Origin: Arthrobacter sp. efr-133-TYG-118
GTDB lineage: Bacteria > Actinomycetota > Actinomycetes > Actinomycetales > Micrococcaceae
DNA length: 64,000 nucleotides
Assembly (NCBI RefSeq): GCF_030209755.1
Contig: NZ_JARVRH010000014.1
Span: forward strand, 1-64,000
Direction of reading: 5' to 3'
Shown: positions 26,337 through 34,098 of the stretch, piece after piece
How the letters are laid out: the number at the start of each line of letters is the position of its first letter
Position numbering within the stretch: position 1 is the stretch's first letter
Program-made: the position numbers and the translations under genes
The notes under the pieces: generated by a model
Databases searched by the model: none
What the model saw: only the letters and a program-made list of their open reading frames with translations
What the model was told of the DNA's origin: nothing

Positions 26337-26399
26337 ATGAACGATGGTCATAAACGCAGTCTCCCGTCCCGTTTTCCGGACTCTGCTTCAGACTGCTGA
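26337..26399 (+). CDS. Twenty-codon leader peptide between M-box and transporter
   Basis: An ATG at 26337 has a near-ideal ribosome site (AGGAGGTGA at 26318-26326, 10 bp upstream) and opens a 20-residue frame, MNDGHKRSLPSRFPDSASDC, ending 116 bp before the transporter start. It contains two prolines and three acidic residues. Leader peptides of this kind control Mg2+ transporter mRNAs in enterobacteria (mgtL, corL), but no homology is claimed; translation here is inferred only from the ribosome site and position. Confidence 0.5.
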   Translation: MNDGHKRSLPSRFPDSASDC

Positions 26400-26515
26400 A
26401 ACCCTGCGCTGATTCCTTCCGGCGCGCCTGAACAACGCCCACCCATGCCAAATGGCCCGGTGAGGCTCATCCATGACTTTTTTGTGCCCGTTTCCGGGCA
26501 GAAGGCCGGTACATC

Positions 26516-28153
26516 ATGACCGAAACCAAGACCCTGCCAACGCCCTCCGCAGCGCTCGACACAGCCCACATCGGTGACATCAAAGGCGCCTTCGGCACCA
26601 TCCGCGTCAATGACGAAAAGCCGCGCTCGGGCACCAAAGCACGCCTGAAGACCCTGCTGGCGATCATAGGACCCGGACTGATCGTCATGGTCGGCGACAA
26701 TGATGCCGGTGCTTTCGGTACTTACACCGAGGCCGGACAGAACTACGGAACCTCCCTGCTGTGGACTCTGCTGCTCCTGGTGCCTGTGCTGTATGTGAAC
26801 CAGGAAATGGTGCTGCGCCTGGGGGTCGTCTCCGGCGTGGGACATGCCCGCCTGATCCTGGAGCGCTTCGGCAAATTTTGGGGCGCGTTCAGCGTCATTG
26901 ACCTGTTCATCCTCAACGCCCTGACCATCGTCACCGAGTTCATCGGCATCAGCCTGGGCCTGGACTACCTGGGCATCCCCAAGATCCCGGGAATCCTCCT
27001 GGCCACCGCGGTGATCGTGGGCGCCGCGAGCACGGGTTCCTTCAAGCGCTTCGAGCGTGTCTGCCTGACCTTGGTGGCCGGGTCCCTGCTGCTGGTGCCG
27101 ATCATCTTCATGGTCCATCCCGACGTCGGACAAGTCGCCCACGACTTCGTCGTACCCGGTATGCCCAAAGGCGCGGACCTGTCCGGGGTGACCTTGCTGA
27201 TTATCGGGATCGTCGGAACCACCGTGGCGCCGTGGCAGCTGTTCTTCCAGCAGTCGTACATCATCGACAAGCGCATCACCCCGCGGTTCCTGAAGTACGA
27301 GAAGGCCGATCTCTGGCTGGGAATCACCATCGTCATCGTGGGCGCGGCGGCGATCATTTCCTTCACGGCGGCGACGTTCGCCGGCACCCCGGAGTTCGGC
27401 AACTTCACGGACGCAGGCGGTGTCGCCGTCGGCCTCGAACAGCACGTCGGAAAGGTTGCCGGTGTCTTGTTCGCCCTCGCACTGATTGATGCCTCGATCA
27501 TTGGGGCCGCCGCCGTCGGGCTTTCCACCTCCTACGCGCTCGGTGACGTTTTGGGGCTCAAGCACTCCCTACACCGGAAAGTCTCCGACGCCAAAGGCTT
27601 CTACGCAGTGTTCGCCGGAGTCCTGCTCCTCTCGGCCATTGTGGTCCTGATCCCGGGCAGCCCTTTGGGACTGCTCACGGTCGGTGTCCAGGTGCTGGCC
27701 GGAGTCCTGCTTCCCTCGGCCACGGTGTTCCTTCTGCTGCTGTGCAATGACAAGCAAGTGCTGGGACCTTGGGTGAACGGGCGGTTCATGAACGTCTTCA
27801 CCTCGGCCGTGATCGCGGTTCTGGTGATCCTTTCCTTGGTCCTGACCGCCGGAGTGTTGTTCCCGGACATGGGCTCGGACGCCATCCTCGGCATCCTCAT
27901 CGGAGGCGCCGCCGTCTCCGCCGTCGCCGGGGTCGGGTTCCTGATCTATCGCAGGATCCACCCCGCAGCGCCGAGCCCCGATACCGTCGACCGGTCACAG
28001 CGGTCGACCTGGCGCATGCCCCCGGTTGCCCTGCTCACCGCCCCCAAACTGTCCACCGGGTACCGGATCGGTCTGACGGTCCTGCGCACCTACTTGCTGA
28101 TCGCGATGATCCTGGTCATCGTCCGTGTCGTCCAGCTAGCCCTTGGCGGCTGA
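26516..28153 (+). CDS. NRAMP-related magnesium transporter (NRMT-type)
   Basis: This 545-residue protein has the 11 or so helices of the NRAMP fold after a 45-residue cytoplasmic tail. In helix 1 the Mn/Fe-type DPGN motif is replaced by DNDAG (residues 61-65), and in helix 6 the usual MPH is replaced by APW (238-240). These changes, with loss of the metal-binding methionine, are those reported for NRAMP-related Mg2+ transporters. The M-box upstream supports Mg2+ as substrate. Start set by GAAGG. The adjoining ArsR gene suggests that a transition metal may also influence expression. Confidence 0.85.
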   Translation: MTETKTLPTPSAALDTAHIGDIKGAFGTIRVNDEKPRSGTKARLKTLLAIIGPGLIVMVGDNDAGAFGTYTEAGQNYGTSLLWTLLLLVPVLYVNQEMVLRLGVVSGVGHARLILERFGKFWGAFSVIDLFILNALTIVTEFIGISLGLDYLGIPKIPGILLATAVIVGAASTGSFKRFERVCLTLVAGSLLLVPIIFMVHPDVGQVAHDFVVPGMPKGADLSGVTLLIIGIVGTTVAPWQLFFQQSYIIDKRITPRFLKYEKADLWLGITIVIVGAAAIISFTAATFAGTPEFGNFTDAGGVAVGLEQHVGKVAGVLFALALIDASIIGAAAVGLSTSYALGDVLGLKHSLHRKVSDAKGFYAVFAGVLLLSAIVVLIPGSPLGLLTVGVQVLAGVLLPSATVFLLLLCNDKQVLGPWVNGRFMNVFTSAVIAVLVILSLVLTAGVLFPDMGSDAILGILIGGAAVSAVAGVGFLIYRRIHPAAPSPDTVDRSQRSTWRMPPVALLTAPKLSTGYRIGLTVLRTYLLIAMILVIVRVVQLALGG

Positions 28154-28268
28154 TGGTTTCCCGCGTCTTCGAGACCATTACGTGGATGGCCGATTACAAT
28201 CTGCTTACCCGCTGGTCGCGCCGCGGACCCAGCCACCACGCCAACCGCGGCGGGGACAGGAGAACTGC

Positions 28269-29604
28269 ATGAATGATGGGCCCCATACAAGCTCTCAAGG
28301 TCCTCGCCACATGCGGCGCAAGTCCCGGCGCAAATCCATCATCCTGATCTCGGCCACGGCGGTCACGGCCGCCGTGGCCCTGGCCGCCGCCGTCGCGGTC
28401 ACCTATGTGGGCGCGACAGCGGTTGCGGTCAACAACAACGTCCACCGCTCGGATGTCCTCAAGGATCTGAAAACGCTGCCCGCGGCGGTGCCGAAGCTGA
28501 GCCAGGACACGAACATCCTGGTCATGGGCCTGGACACAAGAGTTGACGAGAAGGGCAAGCCTCTTCCCCCGGAGATGTATGACGCCTTGCACGCGGGGGA
28601 TGAGAATATCGGCGGTTACAACTCCAACGTCCTCATGCTCATCCACATCCCCGCGGACGGTTCCAAAGCCGCGGGCATCTCCATCCCCCGGGATGACTAC
28701 GTCCAGGTCGACGGGATACCGGGAAGCGGCCCCTTCAAAGCCCAAAATCAAAGAGGCGTACGGCTACGGATTCGCGGCGGAGAAGACCTCCTTGATCAAT
28801 GCGGGAAAGCCCGATGACGACGCGACGTACCAGGCGGCCCGCGACGCCGGGCGCAAAGCCGAAATAGCTACCGTGACCAAGTTCCTGGGCAGCGTCCACA
28901 TCGACCACTTCCTCGAAGTCACCATGGCCGCGTTCTACCAGACGGCCCAGGCCATCGCACCCATCACCGTGTGCGTGAACAAGGCCACCCAGGACACCTT
29001 CTCCGGGGCCGACTTCAAAGCGGGCATGCAGCAGATCGATGCCAAACAGGCCATGGCATTCGTACGGCAGCGCCGTGACACCTCCGACCCGACGTACCTG
29101 TTCTCGGACCTGGACCGCGAACGCCGGCAGCAGGCCTTCATCGCCTCGGTCTCCCACCAGCTCAAAGACGCCGGGACCTTCACCGACATCGGGAAAATGC
29201 AGGGTGTCCTGGACGCGGTGAGCAAGAACATCGTGGTTGATTCGGACTTGAACCTGATCCAGCTTGCCCAGCAAGCCACGTCCCTGACCGGGGGCAACAT
29301 CTCCTTCAGCACCCTGCCGATCACAGGCTTCGGCACCTCCCCGGATGGCGCCTCCATCAACACCGTGAACGTCACCCAGGTGCAGGCCACCGTGAAGGAA
29401 CTCCTCACCACGGTCCCGCCGGCTCCTCCAGCTACGACGCCCCCGACGACGGCGGCCGCCTCGCCAGCGGCAGCCGCACCTCCTGCAGCACCCGCCCCTG
29501 GGGCGGCAACTCAAGCACCACCCACCCCGACAGCACCTGCGAGCAACGTCTACGCGGATTCCACCGGAGCCCTCCAGGGCGGCGCCATAGCCTGCGTCAA
29601 ATAG
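28269..29604 (+). pseudogene. LytR-CpsA-Psr family protein with a frameshift
   Basis: The gene encodes an LCP protein, an enzyme that attaches glycopolymers to peptidoglycan. The first part (from 28269, RBS ACAGGAG) has a basic tail, one membrane helix (about residues 22-46), NILVMGLDTR and ISIPRDDYVQVDG, and then runs out of frame and stops at 28817. The second part continues in the +1 frame from about 28735 (PKIKEAYGYGFA, FVRQRRDT, DLDRERRQQAF) to 29604, ending in a Pro/Ala/Thr-rich tail. One surplus base in the GGCCCCTTC stretch at about 28729-28737 explains the break. It may be a true mutation or a sequencing error. Confidence 0.8.
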
Positions 29605-29747
29605 CCGGCACCGACGGCGTCGATCAGCGCCTGTTGCGTTAGTTCATCACCGCTTTACTCGAACAATTCCGGTCGGTTTCGAGTGCCCGCCACTCTATGC
29701 TGCGCCCCGCCGAATGCTTACCCTCAGGACCGTACCCAATCGAGTTC

Positions 29748-29771
29748 GGCTGCGTTCACAGGAACGCAGCC
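29748..29771. terminator. Hairpin downstream of the LCP gene
   Basis: GGCTGCGTTC (29748-29757) and GAACGCAGCC (29762-29771) form a perfect 10-bp stem with a four-base loop. There is no U-run. It lies between the LCP gene and the secreted-protein gene, and a terminator role is inferred from the position. Confidence 0.5.
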
Positions 29772-29829
29772 TCATGCGGAAGCTACTCGCGCTTCCGAAG
29801 GTATGAAATGACTGGCGATGGAGCAAGCT

Positions 29830-30294
29830 ATGAAGATTCTCGGAACAATTGCATTAAGCCGGAAGGCTGCATTTGCACTTTCTGCCTCAGCTGCGTTAGT
29901 GGCTGGCGGCCTAGGATTCGCCGCGCCGGCGTCCGCCTATGGCAACACGGCTGTCTATCAGATCGAATTGTCTGCCAACCTCAGCGGCCATGACGGCGGG
30001 GGCGCCTGGCTGTGGATAGAACTGGAAAGCAACCACACAGGCGACTACAAAGGCTCGGACTGTGGCCACGCAGGACAGGGCGCTGTGCCCGATTCGGGAG
30101 AGGTGACTTGGTCGGACAACGGCACTACCCTCACGATCAACGGCGTCATACTGAAAGGCTTGGGAGACTTCCCGACCACCATTACCGTGCCGGATACCTA
30201 CGGTCACTACACCGGAGGCCTCACCAGCTTCCTGACCCTTCCGTTCCCCATCCCGGCAACCGTCGGGAACTCGCAGCTCCAGGTGGCTCCCTGA
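29830..30294 (+). CDS. Small secreted protein of unknown function
   Basis: This 154-residue protein has a clear Sec signal peptide (KILGTIALSRKAAFALSASAALVAGGLGFAAPASA, cleavage after ASA near residue 36) and a mature part of about 118 residues rich in Gly, Thr and Asp, with one cysteine (SDCGHAG). No family was recognised. GGAGCAAGCT before the ATG at 29830 makes this start better than the ATG four codons earlier. It stands alone behind the hairpin at 29748. Confidence 0.7.
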   Translation: MKILGTIALSRKAAFALSASAALVAGGLGFAAPASAYGNTAVYQIELSANLSGHDGGGAWLWIELESNHTGDYKGSDCGHAGQGAVPDSGEVTWSDNGTTLTINGVILKGLGDFPTTITVPDTYGHYTGGLTSFLTLPFPIPATVGNSQLQVAP

Positions 30295-30427
30295 GCGCGG
30301 AGTATCGAGTACTGATCGCCGCCACGACTTCACCAGCTTGGTGCCCTGTATTGGTGGGGTCGTGGCGGGCCAGGGACTTCTTCTTGGCATCCGTCACCGC
30401 GCGGTTCGGGGTGGATTTCGTACCCAT
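30221..30427 (-). CDS. Small basic protein, possible gene fragment
   Basis: This possible 68-residue protein starts at an ATG with a strong ribosome site (GAAGGGGGTGAA directly upstream). Residues 1-45 (MGTKSTPNRAVTDAKKKS and onward) are polar and basic and look coding; the rest lies antisense to the end of the secreted protein and looks less so. It may be the surviving 5' part of a longer gene cut off by rearrangement. No family was recognised. Confidence 0.35.
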   Translation of the reverse strand: MGTKSTPNRAVTDAKKKSLARHDPTNTGHQAGEVVAAISTRYSALREPPGAASSRRLPGWGTEGSGSW

Positions 30428-30481
30428 TTCACCCCCTTCAGCTGTCGTCGGCTAAGAGGTTCGCTCCGATAGGCTCGGCGA

Positions 30482-30958
30482 ATGACTGAAAATACACCGC
30501 GGCTCGCAGGCTATTTGGACAAGCAACAGCCCGGACTTTATCAGGCACTGTCCGGCTATGCGGAGCAGGTCACTGCCGAGGCAGACAGGACCGGGATCCC
30601 GCGTCGCACCTTGGAGTTGTTGAACTACCGGGCTTCGCAGATCAACGGCTGCGCCTTCTGCCTGGATCTGCATCACCGCCGCGCCATCCGCTACGGCGAG
30701 ACTGAGCAGCGGCTTTCCCTGGTGTCGGTGCATGGCGAGGTCGGCCTCTTTAACGAGGCCGAACAGGTGGCGCTTGAGCTGGCTGAACAGATTACGCGCA
30801 TGAGCAGCGCCCGTCCGACCGCCGAGCTGTTTTCCCGCGCGAGGAAGGTCTACACCGAGGAGCAGATCAGCGTGCTGTGCATGGCATGCATCGGCATCAA
30901 CGCGTTCAACCGGCTGTCCATCCTGAGCGAGCATCCGGTACGCAAGGCCCGGAGCTAG
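30482..30958 (+). CDS. AhpD-like carboxymuconolactone decarboxylase family protein
   Basis: This 158-residue helical protein has the AhpD core QINGCAFCLDLHHRRAIRYGE, with redox cysteines at residues 57 and 60 and the nearby histidines that complete the proton relay. Such proteins are often peroxidase-like thiol enzymes. The upstream gap 30295-30481 holds the possible basic protein on the other strand. It is a single gene on its strand, followed 76 bp later by galU. Confidence 0.88.
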   Translation: MTENTPRLAGYLDKQQPGLYQALSGYAEQVTAEADRTGIPRRTLELLNYRASQINGCAFCLDLHHRRAIRYGETEQRLSLVSVHGEVGLFNEAEQVALELAEQITRMSSARPTAELFSRARKVYTEEQISVLCMACIGINAFNRLSILSEHPVRKARS

Positions 30959-31034
30959 CGACTTCTTGACCCGAGAACCAGAAATCTTGCCTCGGGGATT
31001 CGCGCTTTTTGAAATCCATTCGTAGGATTTGCCT

Positions 31035-31925
31035 ATGTCTATGGGGAGATTGGTTCGTAAAGCAGTTATTCCGGCAGCCGGATTGGGCACGCGCTTCTTG
31101 CCTGCCACCAAGGCGATGCCGAAGGAAATGTTGCCGGTAGTGGATCAACCGGCCATCCAATACGTGGTCGAGGAGGCCGTGAAGGCGGGCCTCAGCGACG
31201 TGCTGATGATTACTGGCCGCAACAAGCGCGCTCTTGAAGACCATTTCGACCGGGCACCTGATCTTGAACGCACGTTGGAGCTGAAGGGCGACGAAGCCCG
31301 TTTGGACGCCGTGCAGCATGCTTCCGGGCTTGGGCCCATCCACTATGTGCGGCAGGGCGAACCGAAGGGCTTGGGCCATGCGGTGTTGTGCGCCAAGCAG
31401 CATGTCGGTGACGAACCGTTTGCTGTGCTTTTGGGGGACGACCTGATTGACGAGAGCGAGCAGCTCCTGTCAACCATGATTGACGTTCAAGCGAAGACCG
31501 GCGGCTCGGTGATTGCTCTTATCGAGGTGGACCCGTCGCAGATCAGCGCGTATGGCTGCGCTGACATTACACCCATCGCGGGGGAAGACTACGTGCGGGT
31601 CAACAGCCTTGTCGAGAAGCCTTCTGTTGAAGAAGCCCCTTCAAACTTGGCTGTCATTGGACGCTATGTCCTGCACCCGGCTGTGTTCGATGTCCTCGAA
31701 GAGACCGGGCCCGGGCGCGGCGGCGAGATCCAGCTGACCGATGCCCTGCAGACGCTCGCGGAGGGCGAATGCGAAGGCGCGGGTGTTTACGGGGTCGTGT
31801 TCCGCGGACGTCGCTACGACACCGGAGACAAGCTCAGCTACTTGAAGGCCGTCATCACCATGGCGTCCGAGCGGGCCGAATTCGGTGAGGACCTCAAAAC
31901 CTGGATGAAGGAATTCCTCGGCTAG
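31035..31925 (+). CDS. galU: UTP-glucose-1-phosphate uridylyltransferase
   Basis: This 296-residue enzyme makes UDP-glucose from UTP and glucose 1-phosphate for cell-surface polysaccharides. The nucleotidyltransferase signature GLGTRFLPATKAMPKEMLP is followed by VDQPAIQYVVEEA, and the later VEKP and GEIQLTDAL motifs bind the sugar phosphate. The ATG at 31035 follows AGGA; a TTG two codons earlier and an ATG two codons later are alternatives. It overlaps the convergent phosphatase gene by 4 bp and opens the exopolysaccharide region. Confidence 0.95.
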   Translation: MSMGRLVRKAVIPAAGLGTRFLPATKAMPKEMLPVVDQPAIQYVVEEAVKAGLSDVLMITGRNKRALEDHFDRAPDLERTLELKGDEARLDAVQHASGLGPIHYVRQGEPKGLGHAVLCAKQHVGDEPFAVLLGDDLIDESEQLLSTMIDVQAKTGGSVIALIEVDPSQISAYGCADITPIAGEDYVRVNSLVEKPSVEEAPSNLAVIGRYVLHPAVFDVLEETGPGRGGEIQLTDALQTLAEGECEGAGVYGVVFRGRRYDTGDKLSYLKAVITMASERAEFGEDLKTWMKEFLG

Positions 31926-32524
31926 GACGGCTGCATGCTTAGCCGTGCGTAGCGCAGAATCCTGAGGATGGCCGGAGCCAACTCGTCTTCCATCCGCAGG
32001 TACGCCTCGGCGCCTTGTTTGTAAGGGTCAGCGACGTCGTTGTCCGAGGATTTCGCCGCGAGGACGAGGTGGCGCACCGAGGAAGCCCGTGCTGGCAATT
32101 CTCGCCATAGTTGGGTGTAATCAGAGCCCGACGGCGATGCGTCGCCTCGTTCTTCAAGGGCCGTCACCATCCGTGCGAACTCCCGGATGGTGAACGTCCG
32201 CTTGAGCAGCGAGGCATCCAGTTGCAGCACTTCTCCGCGGTGGTGTGATGCCATGGTGAGTACCAGGTCCGCTTCCCTCAGGATTTTCGAGGTGAGCTGC
32301 CGGGCGGCAAAGTCATCGGGTGTTCCGCCATACGTCCGGATGATATCGGCAGACAGCGGTTGGATGGGGCTGCCCACCATGGCGCGGGTGCCGGCGCTCC
32401 GGACCTCAAAGCCGCCGGGGAGGACTTGGTCCAGGCCTGCCTGGAGCAAACGTTCGGCTACGGGGGAGCGGCAGATGTTGCCGGTGCAAACGGTCAGTAT
32501 CCGAATGGGTTGGGGCGATTCCAA
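31922..32524 (-). CDS. Low-molecular-weight protein tyrosine phosphatase
   Basis: This 200-residue phosphatase has the P-loop CTGNICRSP with nucleophile Cys 13 and a C-terminal ADPYKQGAEAY segment that carries the catalytic Asp. In exopolysaccharide loci such enzymes dephosphorylate the BY-kinase, here the one at 49261. The start appears to be TTG, with GAAAGAG about 9 bp upstream. It is about 40-50 residues longer than typical family members, owing to an insert around residues 115-140. Confidence 0.88.
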   Translation of the reverse strand: MESPQPIRILTVCTGNICRSPVAERLLQAGLDQVLPGGFEVRSAGTRAMVGSPIQPLSADIIRTYGGTPDDFAARQLTSKILREADLVLTMASHHRGEVLQLDASLLKRTFTIREFARMVTALEERGDASPSGSDYTQLWRELPARASSVRHLVLAAKSSDNDVADPYKQGAEAYLRMEDELAPAILRILRYARLSMQPS

Positions 32525-32604
32525 AGGTGTAGCTCTTTCACTAGCTGGCAGGCGCGCGTGACACCTGTGATTTACAACTTAACATGGCAGACATCGGGGG
32601 TCAT

Positions 32605-33057
32605 TCAAGGCGTGGCGGCGCTGAATGGCAGCCGTTTCAGCACTGCCGCAAGCACCAGTCCGAGGCCGACTCCAAGGGTGTTCATGAGGATGTCCTGCAC
32701 GCTTGAATACCGATGTGGCAGGAACAGCAACTGGCCGAGCTCTATCGTTCCTGATACTCCCGCACCGAGCGCCAGGAGCTGCCACCATCGCTTGCGCCGG
32801 AGGGAGAATGCAAGAAGAAGCCCTGCGGGTGCAAATAGGAGTACGTTGGCCGAGGCCTCGACGAATCCGTAGTTGATCCATTCTGGTATTCCGTTTTGGT
32901 GCAGCAAATCCAAGAGGACTGAAAGGTCGCCTGCTGCCGGCTGGTCCACTGGGGTCGGCCAAAAAGCGATGAATGCGAGTACTACGAAATAACCCAGAAG
33001 TGTCCAGTGGAGCGGTCTAACGCGGGTAAGCGATTTCTGGAAGGAGCCGGATTTCAC
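32605..33057 (-). CDS. VanZ-family membrane protein
   Basis: This 150-residue protein has four membrane helices and the family phrases INYGFVEASANVLLFAPAGLLLAF and SGTIELGQLLFLPHRYSSVQDILMNTLG. VanZ-like proteins occur near cell-envelope genes; their exact role is unclear. The GTG at 33057 overlaps the stop of the small membrane-protein gene (GTGA); the frame is open to 33249, but that part is the coding strand of the small gene in another frame. Confidence 0.8.
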   Translation of the reverse strand: MKSGSFQKSLTRVRPLHWTLLGYFVVLAFIAFWPTPVDQPAAGDLSVLLDLLHQNGIPEWINYGFVEASANVLLFAPAGLLLAFSLRRKRWWQLLALGAGVSGTIELGQLLFLPHRYSSVQDILMNTLGVGLGLVLAAVLKRLPFSAATP

Positions 33058-33227
33058 GAGTGCCGCATCAGCGCGAAAGCAGCCACGCCGAAGGAAGCCG
33101 CGGCCAGCAGGATCAGAAAAATGACGGGCCACGCCTGACTCGGAATGGCCGGAATTCGTGGAATCGCAGGCAACTCCACTCTGAAGTGCAGCCTCTTGCG
33201 TCGCCGCCAATGTCTCCCCATGTTCAT
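33054..33227 (-). CDS. Small proline-rich membrane protein upstream of VanZ
   Basis: This 57-residue reading frame has a basic start (RHWRRRKRLHFR), a Pro/Ile stretch (ELPAIPRIPAIPSQ) and one hydrophobic helix (about residues 33-53) ending in ALMRHS. Its TGA overlaps the VanZ GTG start, a strong sign of coupled translation. Codon three is a second ATG. No family was recognised. A role as a small partner of VanZ is inferred from the overlap. Confidence 0.55.
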   Translation of the reverse strand: MNMGRHWRRRKRLHFRVELPAIPRIPAIPSQAWPVIFLILLAAASFGVAAFALMRHS

Positions 33228-33247
33228 AAATTACCGTACGCACAAAC

Positions 33248-33290
33248 AAGGAGGGGTTGTTTCCGGATTCACCGGAAACAACCCCTCCTT
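33248..33290 (-). terminator. Strong terminator of the LAxTG surface-protein gene
   Basis: A perfect 19-bp inverted repeat (33248-33266 and 33272-33290) encloses a five-base loop. It lies 11 bp past the stop of the surface-protein gene on the minus strand, and GTTTGTG follows on that strand. Confidence 0.8.
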
Positions 33291-33300
33291 TGTGTTGCGA

Positions 33301-33915
33301 TTAGGCTGCGGCGACGGTTTCGTTCTTTGCGCGGCGGCGAACCACCACTACGGAGGCCGTGCCTGCGACGAGTGCGCCAGCGCCAACCAAGCCCCACAGA
33401 ATCAGGCTGGAGTCAACGCCGGTGTTAGCCAGGCCGGTACCACCGGTGTTGGCCAAGCCTGCACTGCCGGTGTTAGCGAGGCCCGCGGCCGGTGCGGCCG
33501 CAACGACGGTCGCCGTGACGGTGTGTCCAGAGGTCGCACCAACGGCGGTCAGCTGGTAGGTGCCTTCCTCGGTAAGTGTGACCGGCAGAGCGAAAGCGCC
33601 GTTGCCGTCGGCAACTGTAGTCACTTCGGTCGGAGCGAGCGAAAGCGAGCTGCCAACTGCCATGACTGCGGCACCTGCACCGGGTGCTGCCGCGCCCTGC
33701 GGCTTGCCGGGCGCTGTGATAACGATGCTGATGTGGATGGTTTCACCGTGGGCGAAGCCGGTTCCGGAGAAAGTAATGGTCGCGCCAGGTGTGACGATGG
33801 AACCTGAGACGGCGCCATGGTCGATCGGTGCCGGGTAATTAACGGCCATTGCCGGAGCCGAGCCGACGAGTGCGATGCTGCCCGCAAGCGCGAGCACTGC
33901 AAGTGTTTTCTTCAA
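33301..33915 (-). CDS. LAxTG-anchored surface protein with triple sorting motif
   Basis: This 204-residue protein has a Sec signal peptide (KKTLAVLALAGSIALVGSAPAMA), an Ig-like or fibronectin-like domain (about residues 35-140, with GATITFSGTGFAHGE and ADGNGAFALPVTLTEEGTY), then three successive LANTG motifs spaced by 8 residues, a hydrophobic helix and an RRRAKNE tail. Sortase would cleave at LANTG and join the protein to the cell wall; only the last motif has the ideal distance to the helix. The TTG at 33915 follows GGGGGA; an ATG at 33966 is the alternative. It has its own terminator. Confidence 0.82.
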   Translation of the reverse strand: MKKTLAVLALAGSIALVGSAPAMAVNYPAPIDHGAVSGSIVTPGATITFSGTGFAHGETIHISIVITAPGKPQGAAAPGAGAAVMAVGSSLSLAPTEVTTVADGNGAFALPVTLTEEGTYQLTAVGATSGHTVTATVVAAAPAAGLANTGSAGLANTGGTGLANTGVDSSLILWGLVGAGALVAGTASVVVVRRRAKNETVAAA

Positions 33916-34098
33916 TTTGTCCCCCTGAGACCTTGGTACGTACTTGAGACCTGCTACGTAATTCATTGTGATGACATGATTTCATCCACCACGAACACGT
34001 GAACTGAAACCTGAGACCCACCCAACAGAGAAGCTATCATCCTAAGGGTGCTGACGGCAAAGTAAATCCAAAGACGTTACAAAGGGTTAACGTGCCGT

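Noticed and set aside
26516..28153. Annotation as a manganese transporter MntH
   Set aside because: The helix 1 and helix 6 motifs differ from MntH and the leader carries an M-box, so magnesium is more likely.
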